64,000 nt of DNA, from assembly GCA_028023455.1 (NCBI GenBank), contig JAQFVV010006255.1:4154001-4218000 (forward strand), written 5' to 3'. Origin of the DNA: Epiperipatus broadwayi (taxonomy: Eukaryota; Onychophora; Udeonychophora; Euonychophora; Peripatidae). The notes under the pieces are model-generated. The model made no database searches and was not told the DNA's origin. It saw only the letters and a program-made list of their open reading frames with translations. The position numbers and the translations under genes are program-made. Numbering within the stretch: the first letter of the stretch is position 1; every line of letters starts with the position of its first letter. Positions 38,229-49,599 of the stretch are shown here, piece after piece.

Positions 38229-40471
38229 TGGCTAGATTCTGGTAAGCCATCTTTTACTCATTGTAAATTTAGTGAAAGTTAATCAAGCTATGAAATAAAC
38301 AAAATGCAAATATTTTGTTCATATTTCTATAAAACATAGCTATATTTTCTGATTAACTGGCCTACCAATTATTTCATCTTGCACTAACGGTGGAATCAGC
38401 TTTTTATTTCTTTTTATAAGGATGCCAGGATTCATATAAGAATCTGCTAAAATCCGTCGCATTGCACATCATAAATAAAAAAGAAAATGATTTTGAAAGA
38501 AAACTGGGTCACAGTTTAACATAACTAAGTTTATTTTCCAGATATTATTCCTCGGACATATTAATAATAAGTGTTGGCAAAGATAAATTATATATTCTAA
38601 TAAACTAACCTTACTAAATTTAATAATAAACATTAATAACATATAATAAAAAAAGTTGATAAAAGCAAAATATTTTATTCTAACGAACTTAAAATATTTA
38701 AGATAAATAATTAAATAAAATTGGAGAGTATACATGCTAATCCAGACATGAATCAAATAATTGGGTAAAGTAATCAAAACAATTTTACAAACTATGTTCA
38801 CTTCTTAATTTTCTTCTACAAAGTTCCTTAAATGAAAGTCTCTTTAATAAGAAAATTAATGTCTCTATCGGGATTATTTTAAAGCTTATTCTTAAGAATT
38901 GTTTGCAAATGTTTAATTTAGTCACAATCGGGTTATGAATAATCTTAACTTACTGGTAAGTTTAGCAAGTTTACGAAAATTGTTGAATACTATGTGTAGT
39001 TTTTGGGGGTAGAATGAGCTCATAGCCATTAGTTTTAATGTAGTCTTGATCCTGGTTCTAAAGGCTAGTCACAAATGTCAGCAAAAGCCTCAGTCTACTT
39101 CTGCATGATGAATTATTTCCAGATAGAGTGGTCCTGGATCCTCTTTAATAACCCAGGACCAGCCAAAAAACAGAGAAGACAAGATGCTGATCAAACTGGT
39201 CTCTTCCTTTTTATGCTCGAGGTCCAGTTTTCAGACTTCTGCACATACTTTTTGCTTTTGTTAAAAACATATGTTGATAATCTTGTGCATTCTTTTGTAT
39301 TTTTCAGTTACAAAGTTCTTTTCATAAAGTCTTTTTGCCATCTTTAATTAGCTAAAAAGATTTTTCTTTTAGCTTATCTGGATTAATAACTGTAACACAT
39401 AGGCTTATTATGTACCTGTGTCTATATATGTAATATATAGGGTACCCAATCCTCATACTTTAATGGACAGTATTCAATCTACTCTGATGATGAAATGCTC
39501 AAAGACCATCCTGAGGCTGAGATTCTTGTCACACCCATGTTGACCTAAGGTCAATCTGACCCCTCATATACAGGACATAATCCATTTAATATATATACAA
39601 GGGATGGGCAGACAGCTCTACTATGTTATAACTGAAACACAGGCTTATTATATACCTGTGTCTATATATGTAATATATAGGGTGTATGAGCACAGACTTT
39701 CACACACCCAACACTCTCCACACTATCTCATAACACTGATACACTTGAACACATATATGTTGAAAACATAAATAATCAATATACGGATTTCATGCTAAAC
39801 CAGCAATCATCAGTTGGTTCAAATTACTATCTCTACACATATATGCTATAAGTGCTCAGATATATATTAAGATAGCCAATCCTCATACTTTAATGGACAG
39901 GCTTCAATCTACTCCACACTCCAACTCTTCAACCGTCCATCCAATTGAAAATCTGATGATGAAATGCTCAAAGGCCACCCTGAGACTGAGATTCTTGTCA
40001 TACCCATGTTAACCTAAGGTCAATCTGACCCCTCATGTACAGGACATAATCCATTTAATATCTATACAAGGGGTGGGCAGACATCTCTACTACGTAATAA
40101 CTGAAACACATAGGTTTATTATATGATTATTTATCTTTTCAACATATATGTGTTCAAGTATATCACTGTTATGAGATAGTGTGGAGAGTATTGGGGCGTG
40201 TGAAAGTCGGTGCTCATATACTCTATATATTACTTATCCGGATTAGTAATTTGTATGTCTTTTGTTCTTTCCAATTTTTACTTTTATTTTTAATTGGATA
40301 AAAAAAAATATGAACGAAAAATTTAACTTATCATTGTACATTTTTTAAAAAAATTATACGAATTAAAAAAAAAAATTAATTGTATCTTTTACTAAGATCG
40401 CTAAATTTACTTTTTCTTTTAGCTTTTACTAAATGCCAATATATTTGTACCATATATAAATAAATGGTACA
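38229..40471. repeat. LTR-like direct repeat, right copy (split)
   Basis: Matches the left copy from tggctagattctgg to 39389, and again from 40233 to aaatggtaca at 40471, giving about 1.4 kb once the 843-bp insertion is removed. It also lacks a short stretch around 39070 relative to the left copy. A 110-codon minus-strand frame at 38469-38801 is accidental. Confidence 0.85.
39390..40232. mobile_element. 843-bp insertion with 17-bp target duplication
   Basis: The flanks are cttatctggattaataa (39373-39389) and cttatccggattagtaa (40233-40249), two mismatches in 17. Inside, a block (ccaatcctcatactttaatg, ctgatgatgaaatgctcaaa, gacctaaggtcaatctgac-like, aggacataatccatttaata) occurs twice in direct order (39440-39600 and 39875-40065). 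The block at 39662-39775 (gagcacagactttcacacac, cacactatctcataacact) is inverted at 40122-40232. A long, inexact duplication points to target-primed retrotransposition rather than a DNA transposase. Family unknown. Confidence 0.7.
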
Positions 40472-41485
40472 ATATATTACTTTTATTGACTTGGTCATGG
40501 GATTGTTTGTAATTAATTGATTTCCAATCAAAATTTATTCATTTTATACAGCTTCTACATATTGGAATGAGAGGAAGTGTTATTAGTATAGATGAAAAAT
40601 CTTAAGTATTGGAAATGGAAAATTAATATTAAAGAATAATGGTTATTTTCCATTTTTATGACAGTGATCTTTGGAATTGTTTATAGGCAACTTAATCAAA
40701 TAAGATCAAGATGTGTTACTGCTTTAATAATGGAATTTTTAATGTGAATCAATTAAAAGCAAAAACAAAAATTTTTATATTCTTGGATTCTGGATTTACA
40801 ATTTGCTGATGATTGTGCTATTTTTATATGTTGAAAAGATCATTTATAGAATTTTCTTAATGTTTTGAATGCAACTTTATAAAGGTTCAATAAAACTTAT
40901 TTTACCAAGCTGTTGCTAGAGCATTTCATTGCAGAGAAATAACTACTGCAATTAACTATATATATAGTTTAATTCATTGTATGAAAGTGAAACATGGACA
41001 CCTTACTGTACAATATATAGGCAAATGAAAAGCTTCATTTGAAGATGATCCAAAAATTTTTTTAAATTCAATGCCAACATCAACTTCCAGGTTGTGATAC
41101 TATTTAGTCTACTGCTATTGTAAATCATATCTTTATAGACTTGGATATGTAAAAAAAAAAAAAAAAAGGAACAATGGAAGACTTTCTAAAAGAGTGTTTA
41201 ATAGAGAACTTGAGCATGGCTTTCATAAGAGAGATAGACCCCATCAATGTCATACAGATTATTTCAAAAACATTCTAAAGAAGTGCAATGCCAATTGTTT
41301 CCATTCCATGTAGAAAATATGGCAGAAAATACATTGGAGAACTATAATCAGACATGCCATTGACGTATTTTAGAAAATGTTTTCTGCTGAAAAAACTAAA
41401 AGTTTTATGTTGAAGAAACTAAAGATGACATTGTAAAATATCAAGTAAACAGAAAAATGGACCCAAATTGCTCTATATGTTGACA
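40472..41485 (+). pseudogene. APE-type LINE, 3' half (RT palm to C-terminus)
   Basis: It resumes with FIDL near 40490, KFIHFIQLLHIGMRGSVISI near 40540-40590, and LQFADDCAIF near 40790-40830 (the catalytic Asp pair is intact). LYESETWTPYCTIYRQMKSF follows near 40975. The stretch 41180-41360 gives RLSKRVFNRELEHGFHKR, DYFKNILKKCN and WRTIIRHAI, the C-terminal block of this LINE type. Together with 34830-36240 this is one element of about 2.4 kb of recognised coding. Stops and frameshifts make it dead. Confidence 0.8.
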
Positions 41486-44100
41486 CATTGGTGGATCATA
41501 AATTGATTTATATAGTCATCACAAAACTTTATTTCGCGAATAATCAATCTCTCTCTCTCCCCCTCCCCCTCGCTCCCCCCTTCCCTCCCTCCCTCCCTCC
41601 CTCCCTCTCTCTCTCTCTCTCTCTCTCTATGTTTTTTTTTTTTTTTAGTTGAATGGTTCATACTCAATTATGAATGGCTGTTTATTATTAGTATTATTAG
41701 TATTCTGATTATTATTGTACAATAAACATACAAAATCAACAAATTACATGTTTTGATCATATAAATATACAAATAATAGCATTTTATAAACTAATTGAAT
41801 TTCTAATAAACATTTTATAAAATTTAATAATCATGGCCTTTTTTTTTTTTCAATCTTTCTACTACTAAAGATGACTTTTTTAATAAAGGAATATTCAATT
41901 CATTACCAGTAACAAACAATGTATTTTGCAAGTTTTAATTCTAGAGAAATAGAAATGTTTATATTTAAAACTAAAACCGAACGCACGATTGATGAAAAAA
42001 ATTAATAGTGAAAATGATATATAAATACATACACCTATAATAATTTTTTTCAACATTTTCATTTACAAACTGAGATGTTTATTTTTTTTTAAAAAAAAAA
42101 TCATTTGCAATCAACTTTTCTAAGCAATATTTAAAATATTCAAACCATTTTATATTTATTCCTGCTGATGTTTTCTCTACAGTTTCCTCTCTCATCACAT
42201 CAAATCATTTGAATAAATCAATTTGTCATTTTCTATGTAAGATTCTAAATCCTTCAAGATGAAAATAATCTGAACGCAATGAGTTTCATTATTGGGAAGA
42301 TTGATGTACAATAAATGACTGGACAAGATTACAACAACATTTAATGGATTTTAATTAAAACGAATGGACTTAATAGCACTTTTATAAAACAGTAACAATA
42401 TGCTGTTTGTTAACATTACTTCAATATTTCAAAACCTTTCTTAATAATTCTCAAACTTGAAACTATTTCTAAGTTCATTAATTTTCTTCTTTCATTCCGT
42501 CTAGTTTTTAATCTATACGCATCGATGACTGTATATATATATGCACACAAAAAAATTTGTTATAATACATAAAAAAAAGAAACTGGCAAAATTTGCAACT
42601 GCAAACACATTTAAAAGTTTAAAATGTTATCATTTTATTATAAGTAGTATATTTTTGACATAAGTTCTTTTTTATTGGGGAAACACAAATAGAAAGTTCA
42701 GAATTGTATTATCAATTTAGGTGCCACTGCATATCCATAAACATTGAATTTAAGTAAATATAGGCAATACTAAGTATTTGAAATACTAGTAAGTTAATAT
42801 TGAATAAGATATTTTATTAATTGAGATAACAACTGATGTTCTAGGAATCATAGTATCAGAAGAATAACTTGAGAAGAAAAAATTTAAAAAGTTATAAACT
42901 TTTTATTCTAGTATAACGAAAAACATAATAGAATAAGTATTGCTTAACACCAAAGATTAGTATTACCATAACTTTAAATGGTTATTATGTAAGACTACAA
43001 GATATTTAGTGATTACTTGTGTACATACAATTAGTGGTCTAGTGGTAAAGTAATTAAAAAGGAATTTAAAAAATAATTGTGCAATGATAATAAAGATTGT
43101 GATTTTTAAAAAAATAAAAAAATGACAATTTACATTAAAAAAAAAAAAAGATTATATACATTAAAAATAATCAAAGAATAATCTACACATGAGAAGCTCC
43201 AGATGAAAGCAATATTTCTTTAATTATATATATTGAAGCGGTCATATATATATACATACATGCGTGCGTATATATATATATATATTGTTGCCATAAAGTT
43301 ATAACATTAAGACATTATAATCTCACCTAGTTAAAGCTTCTTTTCTTTGCATTTGCCTATAGGTCAAATAAAATTATTTTGAAAGAGAAGAAATTTAATT
43401 TTTATTATGAAATTTAATGTTGTTATGTGGAAGTAGGGGGGGGAGGCTTCAAAGTAAAGAAAATTTAACTAATTAATTAAAATCAACTGATGTTCAAAAG
43501 AATGCATGAATTCAAATCTAATCTTGGTATTTATACTTTAGTGTATCATTGTCATTTCAGTAAAAGATGACAAAAATGTGTAATTACTATGGGGAGATTA
43601 GATAAAACCAAAGGTATTTGGAATTTTTTTAAAAAATGCAATTGGTAAAATTAGAAAATTAAATTAGATCAAGATTACAATCAGTAAGATTTTTTTTAGA
43701 TAGTAAAAAAAAGAATTTTATTGAAGTTTTAAAATTAATTAATTAATTTAGAAAACATCCAGATGCCTTTGTTTTGAGAGGGATATATATAGGGACAGGC
43801 ACAAAAGAGTTTGTTATTTGTAAAGTTTTTATCCATTATAGATTAAGTCATGCTATGAGCAGTGAATAGAGTGTGCCAATTTCTCTGACCATCTCTGAGG
43901 AGGGAGCATGAGTATGAAATCTCCATAGTACTTATAAAATGTGATGCTGCTAAAGTATCTGCCCACAATTGATGAACAAAGTTTCTGACATACCAAGCCA
44001 TTGTCATCAAGAGGAAGCCTCCAGTATATAATGCCACTGAGTGACCAGCCAGCCAATATCCAAGAACACTATTACAGAAGACCTATGAACTATACCAAAG
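41486..44100. other. intronic DNA with a polypyrimidine tract
   Basis: Holds the CT/CCCT tract at 41549-41646, an A/T run at 42090 and TA runs near 43250. At 43838-44090 there is a less AT-rich island with two overlapping minus-strand frames of about 65 codons; no domain is recognised and I do not call a gene. Confidence 0.45.
41549..41646. repeat. polypyrimidine (CT)n/(CCCT)n tract
   Basis: Alternating CT and CCCT units followed by a T run. The Arg/Glu-rich frame on the opposite strand is an artefact. Confidence 0.95.
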
Positions 44101-44215
44101 AGTTTTTTTTCCATATGTCATAGCATCGGCCGGGACGCGAACTCATAACCATCTGCAACCAACTACTTGCTTGCAAGCGGCTGCGATGATTTCTTGGCTA
44201 ACAACGCTTGACTAC
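44101..44215 (-). mobile_element. tRNA-related SINE, copy 3
   Basis: Minus strand: gtcaagcgttgttagccaag, then a gcttgcaagcaagtagttgg segment, atgagttcgcgtcccggccg (B-box-like), atgctatgacatatgg and an A-run tail. It is closer to copy 1 than to copy 2. Confidence 0.75.
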
Positions 44216-45167
44216 AACAGGGAGTTCAGCATGATATTTTATCACCTGACAAAAATCCTTCACAAAGGTCTGTTAAAATAGTGATTTATTATAACTTTAT
44301 AAATCTCAATTTATCAGTAAACAATTCTCCTATCTTTAATATTCTGTTTTCTTTGCTTGAGTAACTTATACTAATCTTTCTTGAAAATATTTATTCTTAT
44401 TGCAGTAATTTAAAATATTCTTATTGTATTATTAAAATGTTTTCTTATTGCAATACATAAGCTTAATTAATTTGATATTTACAGAGATCGAATATTGTAA
44501 TATATTCAATCCTTCTTAAACATGCTAGACTTATTAGTTAAAAATCGGATAGTGAAAATTTTAGTAAATATATTTCAATGATTAAAATATTTTTATGTTA
44601 TCTAAAGAAAAGTTCAGTAATTAAATAAATACAAAATATTTAAATCCTCTCCTGTCATTGATTCTAATTAGTTTTGTTTTTTTTTGCTTTTTAATTTGTT
44701 ATTTCAAAATTTGTAAATTTTGCCAATAACTGATTACACATGATTCATAAACAATTTTCAATTTTAAGTAAAATTAAGTTTGACCAAAATGAAAGTTCAA
44801 ACTTTTATTTTTAAAAAGAACACATATATATATAGTATATTTTTAATTCTATAAAACTTTAATACAATTTAATGAAACTAAAACTTTATTTTCTTTTGAC
44901 AAATATGTATACTATAGATATGATAGTTTAATTCTATAAAACTTTTAAAGCAATTTAATATATAGATTATAATTGCGAGGCTATCATATACATAATACCT
45001 TATATATGTAAGACCTATGAGATGGCTCTCTAATTAAGTGGGGAATAATTTTATCAGCAGAATTAATGGATATCTATAACAACTACATAGGTTTCTGATT
45101 TAGCCTCATCTAATAGACATTCACATATTGTAATCTTATGACATGACCATTCATGTTATATATATAT
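44216..45167. other. intronic AT-rich DNA, nothing recognised
   Basis: No supported feature. Confidence 0.5.
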
Positions 45168-46082
45168 GAAAAACAAAAAACAAGTTAAAAACTTGCTAAC
45201 GCTTGTATTTATGTCAACAGATGGTGTTCTACCAAAAACCCCGTCAAGCGTTTCTTTACATAAATGTCAGAGCATGCATTCACTATCTCTAACTTTAATT
45301 CCACCTTCAGATCATGATTTCAAGCTATTTGCTATCGTCAGTGAAAGACAGGAATTTTAGAAACTAGATCTAAACACAAACTCTGAGCATTTATGAAACA
45401 GTTTCTATTCAGCTTGCAAGCATGAATCTTTTAGACACGTAATGTCTTCAAACTCAGCATAGCAAGCCAGATAACTACATGGGTCTGATTTCAGTTCAGC
45501 ATCACCACATAGTAGAAGCTCTGCAATATATATCATTGCTAGAAAGACCTCAAAGGTACATTTATGAAAAACAAAAAACAAGTTAAAAACTTGCTAACGC
45601 TTGTATTTATGTCAACAGATGGCGTTCTACCAAAAACACTGTACGCTTGACGATGTTTTTGGTAGAACGCCATCTGTTGACATAAATACAAGCGTTAGCA
45701 AGTTTTTAACTTGTTTTTTGTTTTTCATAAATGTACCTTTGAGGTCTTTCTAGCAATGATATATATTGCAGAGGCTTCTACTATGTGGTGATGCTGAACT
45801 AAGATCAGACCCATGTCACTATCTGGCTTGCTATGCTGAGTTTGAAAACATTACGTGTCTAAAAGATTCACGCTTGCAAGCTGAATAGAAACTGTTTCAT
45901 AAATGCTCAGAGTTTGTGTTTAGATCTAGTTTCTAAAATTCCTGTCTTTCACTGACGATAGCAAATAGTTTGAAATCATGATCTGAAAGTGGAATTAAAG
46001 TTAGAGATAGTGAATGCATGCTCTGACGTTTATGTAAAGAAACGCTTGACGGTGTTTTTGGTAGAATGCCATCTGTTGACAT
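45168..46082. mobile_element. large near-perfect palindrome (foldback element)
   Basis: Arms of about 430 bp (45211-45640 and 45653-46082) are reverse complements with few differences. The outer end and the centre carry the same module: tgtcaacagatggcgttcta, ccaaaaacaccgtcaagcg. A second module, aaacaagttaaaaacttgct, aacgcttgtattt, lies at 45170-45210, at 45570-45610 and reversed at 45682-45722. The whole is therefore two inverted units, each bounded by these modules, with 45168-45210 as an unpaired extra copy. A 64-codon frame inside is not a gene. The right edge abuts a TA run. No transposase and no known family. Confidence 0.85.
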
Positions 46083-48239
46083 ATATATATATATATTTAA
46101 TTTTTAAGGCCAATTATTCGTTATTTTATATACATTGGTATTGATTGCTGGATTGTCTAACTTCATATTTATTTTATTTCATTCCTCCAGCAGATGCACA
46201 TTCCTGCTTCAGAGAAAATAGAATAGTTGGGTTCTTTTTTAATATGATCCATGCAAATGTGGAAATATTCCTTATATTTCAAACCCAGAAAACCTTTGCT
46301 TTTGTATCACTAATTGGGCACTGGATCATTCCTGCCTGATAATGAGATTTATTAATGATTAAAAAGAAGATGCTCATTCCTTCCTACTATGATCCATTTA
46401 TTTCATAGAGATTTGGGTATAGCCTCATGGAGGTGAGAAAATTCCAGTCTACTTCATCATTGAATTGCTTATTACTTTAGCAACCCAGTACTGCCTCCCT
46501 TGTGTATGTTAAAGTCTGATATTTCGGCATTTATGGGTCATGATCATGAGAACTATATGATCATCTATTTTAACCATATTTTCTAGAGTTAGTTAAACTT
46601 ACCCTGCTTCATTTATTATCATGTACCTGCTTGAAGGATATCTGCCCCAAAGATCACCAATATGTATATCAGCTGAGATCTCTTATGTATGTATGTTATA
46701 CATTGTAACTCTTAACACATATAATCACTAATTAATGTAATTTCCACTATCTCCAATGAGTATAGCAACAAATTAAGCGGTGTTCATTTTTTTTGTTTAT
46801 AATTTTATTACTAATAAAGTGTTTGTATTTTCACATATATATTGCATTGGATATTTTCTTTGCCACAATGAAATCATATATTTATGATCTAATTCTAGAG
46901 TCTTTCTCTCTGTGATCACTGAGCTAAATAAAATGGAGTATCATGTGGTGTTGGAAAGGGCTGTGGTGGTATAAATCAATCTAGTGGTGATTTTGCTTTT
47001 GTTCCCTCATTTCGACCATTACAATATATTGATTCAAAATAAGTTTAGCAATAATTTAAGGAGGCATGTGTATCTAATGGAGATGATAATGATTCAAATC
47101 ATAATTTATTAATCTTAAAATTGATACAACTTTTAACAGCTTAAAAAGAATTAAAAAACTGTATTTGTACCTTTTTTTTTTTTTTTTTTGATGAATAAAG
47201 TTTCATCACTGAGAAAAAAAAAAAAGAATAATATGAATGAAATGAGCTAATAAAAAATTGAAAATGAATAATAGAAAAAATATTTAAAAATTTACTACTT
47301 AAAAATTATTACACTATATGATAAATTAACTCCAAACCAAAGCCGAAAACTATTTTAAAAAATACCATGTGGTTTGTTGAATTTGGTAGGGTGCCCGATT
47401 TGGGATCAGTAAGTCCCATGACACCCACAGTTCTGGTGCTCAAACTTCTTATAAACTCCCAAACAATAATATTATTAGCATTTTTTTTATTTAAAAAAAT
47501 TATAATTCTGATTCTATATTACAAAATAAATAAATAAAACAAAATGCTGGCTCTACAATAATGAAATAATTAATAAAATTATTTTTAAAAATGTTAAAAT
47601 GTAATCAGTAATATGAAATTCAGAAAAGAAATATAAAGAGCTAAAAAAACGTTACAAAAAAAAGTAAATTTGCTTTAATACATAATACAGAAATCATAAA
47701 GCATAATTTTAAAATGAAATAGTTATTAATAAAAAATATTTATTAAAGTGACAGGGAATAATAGAGAAGTGATTTGTATAACAGAGATAATAAAATAGAT
47801 TATATAATAAAGAAAATGACGGTGAAGCAATAGATAAGATTAAATTTAAGAAATCTCAAGGAGTGGTAAAATTCCAATTAAATTGAAAAAAGCTATAGGA
47901 AAAAAAGGTTTAAGAAAATTAGTTAAATCTTTCATTATCTTTAAGCAATTACAATTTATTAAAGAATATGCTTATAATAATATTTTGAGGATTTTAGAAA
48001 AATTATTTTAATTTTACATGATTGTAAAATATTTTTAAGAATCTTGAATACCTAATAAATATATATTTTACATCTGGTTTTGATTCTCAAAACTTTGAGA
48101 ACATATTTGCAGTTAAAGTAATGATGACAATTAATGAAAGATATGCAAAAAAAAATAAAAAATTTATTTTTCTTTCATTAATTTTTATAATATAAATTTG
48201 TTTATTCTGTTGAATGTTCCAAAAAAAAGACATAAATCA
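46083..48239. other. intronic DNA, no recognised gene
   Basis: 46140-46560 is less AT-rich with an open 64-codon frame (46145-46339) that I cannot assign; it may be an unknown repeat. Nothing else is seen apart from T and A runs near 47170-47230. Confidence 0.45.
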
Positions 48240-49080
48240 GAAGGTATGGAAAGAACCATATGACAGTTATGCTATCTTCTGCTGCACCTAATACAGATTG
48301 CAGACCATAATTTTGAAACTTCTGTTTATCATTTTCTATAGATTAGAAAAATTTAAAAAAATTAAGAAAATCACTTTAGCTCATCTTTTGAACTCTCAAG
48401 AATAGCACAACCAGCATACTATAAATGCAGAACCCAAAAAGTGAAGTTTTTGTTTTTATTTTTAATCAATTCAAATTGAAAATGTCACCCTCAAACCTGC
48501 ATGTATCTTGATAGCTGATTACATATATACAATTTTAAATATCACTATCATAAAATTAAAAACAAAGTTAGAAACAACACACATCTTTATTTGACACTAG
48601 TTTTTATTTCCAATGTCTCAAATTTTCTACTATAGTAATAAAATAATAAACTTTCCTCTGACTTCATCATGCTGAAGAAATATAATATGAAAAAAAATTG
48701 ATGAATAACTAACTAATTTCAAACAATTCCATATACTTCTTTAATTGAGACAAATACCCCAACCAAGTAACATCAACAATATATAAATCATTCTTTTGTT
48801 CTGAAAACAAACCATATCTGTAGTGTTTCTTGATTCTGGAAACCATATTGAGTCTCTGGAAATCATTTATTTATGGCTTGAAGTGATTTTTTCAATAAAA
48901 TTCTTGGAAATGCGCTTACTGTAATGGAAGCTAATAATACCATTATACAATATTTTAAAACATCCCCCATGTACTCATCAGAACCAGTGGACTTTACATT
49001 TTTAACTTTTATAAAAAACATTTTTTTTACAACTTCATTAAAATAGATATCTTTATCCAAAGTCTAAATGAGTAGATATA
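48240..49080 (-). pseudogene. APE-type LINE reverse transcriptase remnant
   Basis: The minus frame at 48863-49060 contains NEVVKKMFFIKVKNVKSTGS, then DEYMGDVLKYC (the EV...MK.GKA.GPDE block) and FPRILLKKSLQAINK. It continues in a shifted frame as FPETQYGFQNQETLQIWFVF, the block before the palm. Near 48400-48425 is YAGCAILESSK, a shortened relic of YADDCAI. So the catalytic Asp pair is gone. It is related to the plus-strand LINE at 34.8-41.5 kb, in the opposite direction. Confidence 0.72.
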
Positions 49081-49129
49081 ATGTATATATTATTAAAAGT
49101 TAGCACACCTCAATTTCATCTAAACTCCC

Positions 49130-49136
<7 letters not shown>

Positions 49137-49196
<60 letters not shown>
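49137..49196. repeat. (TA)n microsatellite
   Basis: Thirty TA units without a break. Confidence 0.97.
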
Positions 49197-49197
<1 letters not shown>

Positions 49198-49599
49198 TCT
49201 TCTATACAAATACTACATCTCAATTATTATATAATTATTCAAAAATGATCAAAATATTGTCACAGAATTTTAAGGATTATGATACCATTTTTCAAATCAT
49301 AAATCACTTTCAGTGTATTAAAACGACATTAAGGTGACTATGATCAATGAATATCTGTAATTTTAAAGTTAATGATAGGCAGCAAATTTGATCTGACGAA
49401 GAACTGAACTGCCATCTATGAAATCTCTTCAACTCTTTCAAGAGGGTTTCACAAAAAAATCAATACTATCTATACCAATTTCAAAAAGATTTTCTATATG
49501 AAGCATTAAGTACATATGGTCTGTGGAATAAAATTTTCCAAATAGCAAAACACTATAATCTAAGATACATTGCTACAGAATTTCATAACAAAGGGCAAA

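Larger units (their letters stand above)
36243..40471. mobile_element. insertion with 1.4-kb direct terminal repeats
   Basis: This interval splits the LINE. It consists of a 1410-bp repeat (36243-37652), a 576-bp centre and a second copy (38229-40471, itself interrupted). Both copies start TG (tgactagattctgg / tggctagattctgg) and end CA-like (aaatggtaca), as LTRs do. The interior is too short for gag-pol, and no primer-binding site or polypurine tract is evident. It could be a non-autonomous LTR element (TRIM/LARD-like). The alternative is a local tandem duplication, hinted at by a shared gtagtggtttat just before each copy. Confidence 0.6.

Noticed and set aside
38469-38801. 110-codon minus-strand hydrophobic frame
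   Set aside because: Lies inside the right LTR-like repeat. The left copy does not preserve it, and its composition is that of AT-rich noncoding DNA.
39478-39500. ctgatga followed by gaaa inside the 843-bp insertion, suggestive of a hammerhead ribozyme core (also near 39955)
   Set aside because: Only one base separates ctgatga from gaaa, so stem II cannot form, and no stem I/III pairing with a UH cleavage site was found.
41473-41667. Arg/Glu/Gly-repeat frame
   Set aside because: Translation of the CT/CCCT tract.
43843-44056. Two overlapping ~65-codon minus-strand frames
   Set aside because: No recognisable domain, and both lie in one island that may be a repeat. Not supported as a gene.
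45166-45360. 64-codon plus-strand frame
   Set aside because: It lies in the left arm of the large palindrome.
46145-46339. 64-codon plus-strand frame
   Set aside because: No family recognised and no splice signals judged convincing; probably part of an uncharacterised repeat.
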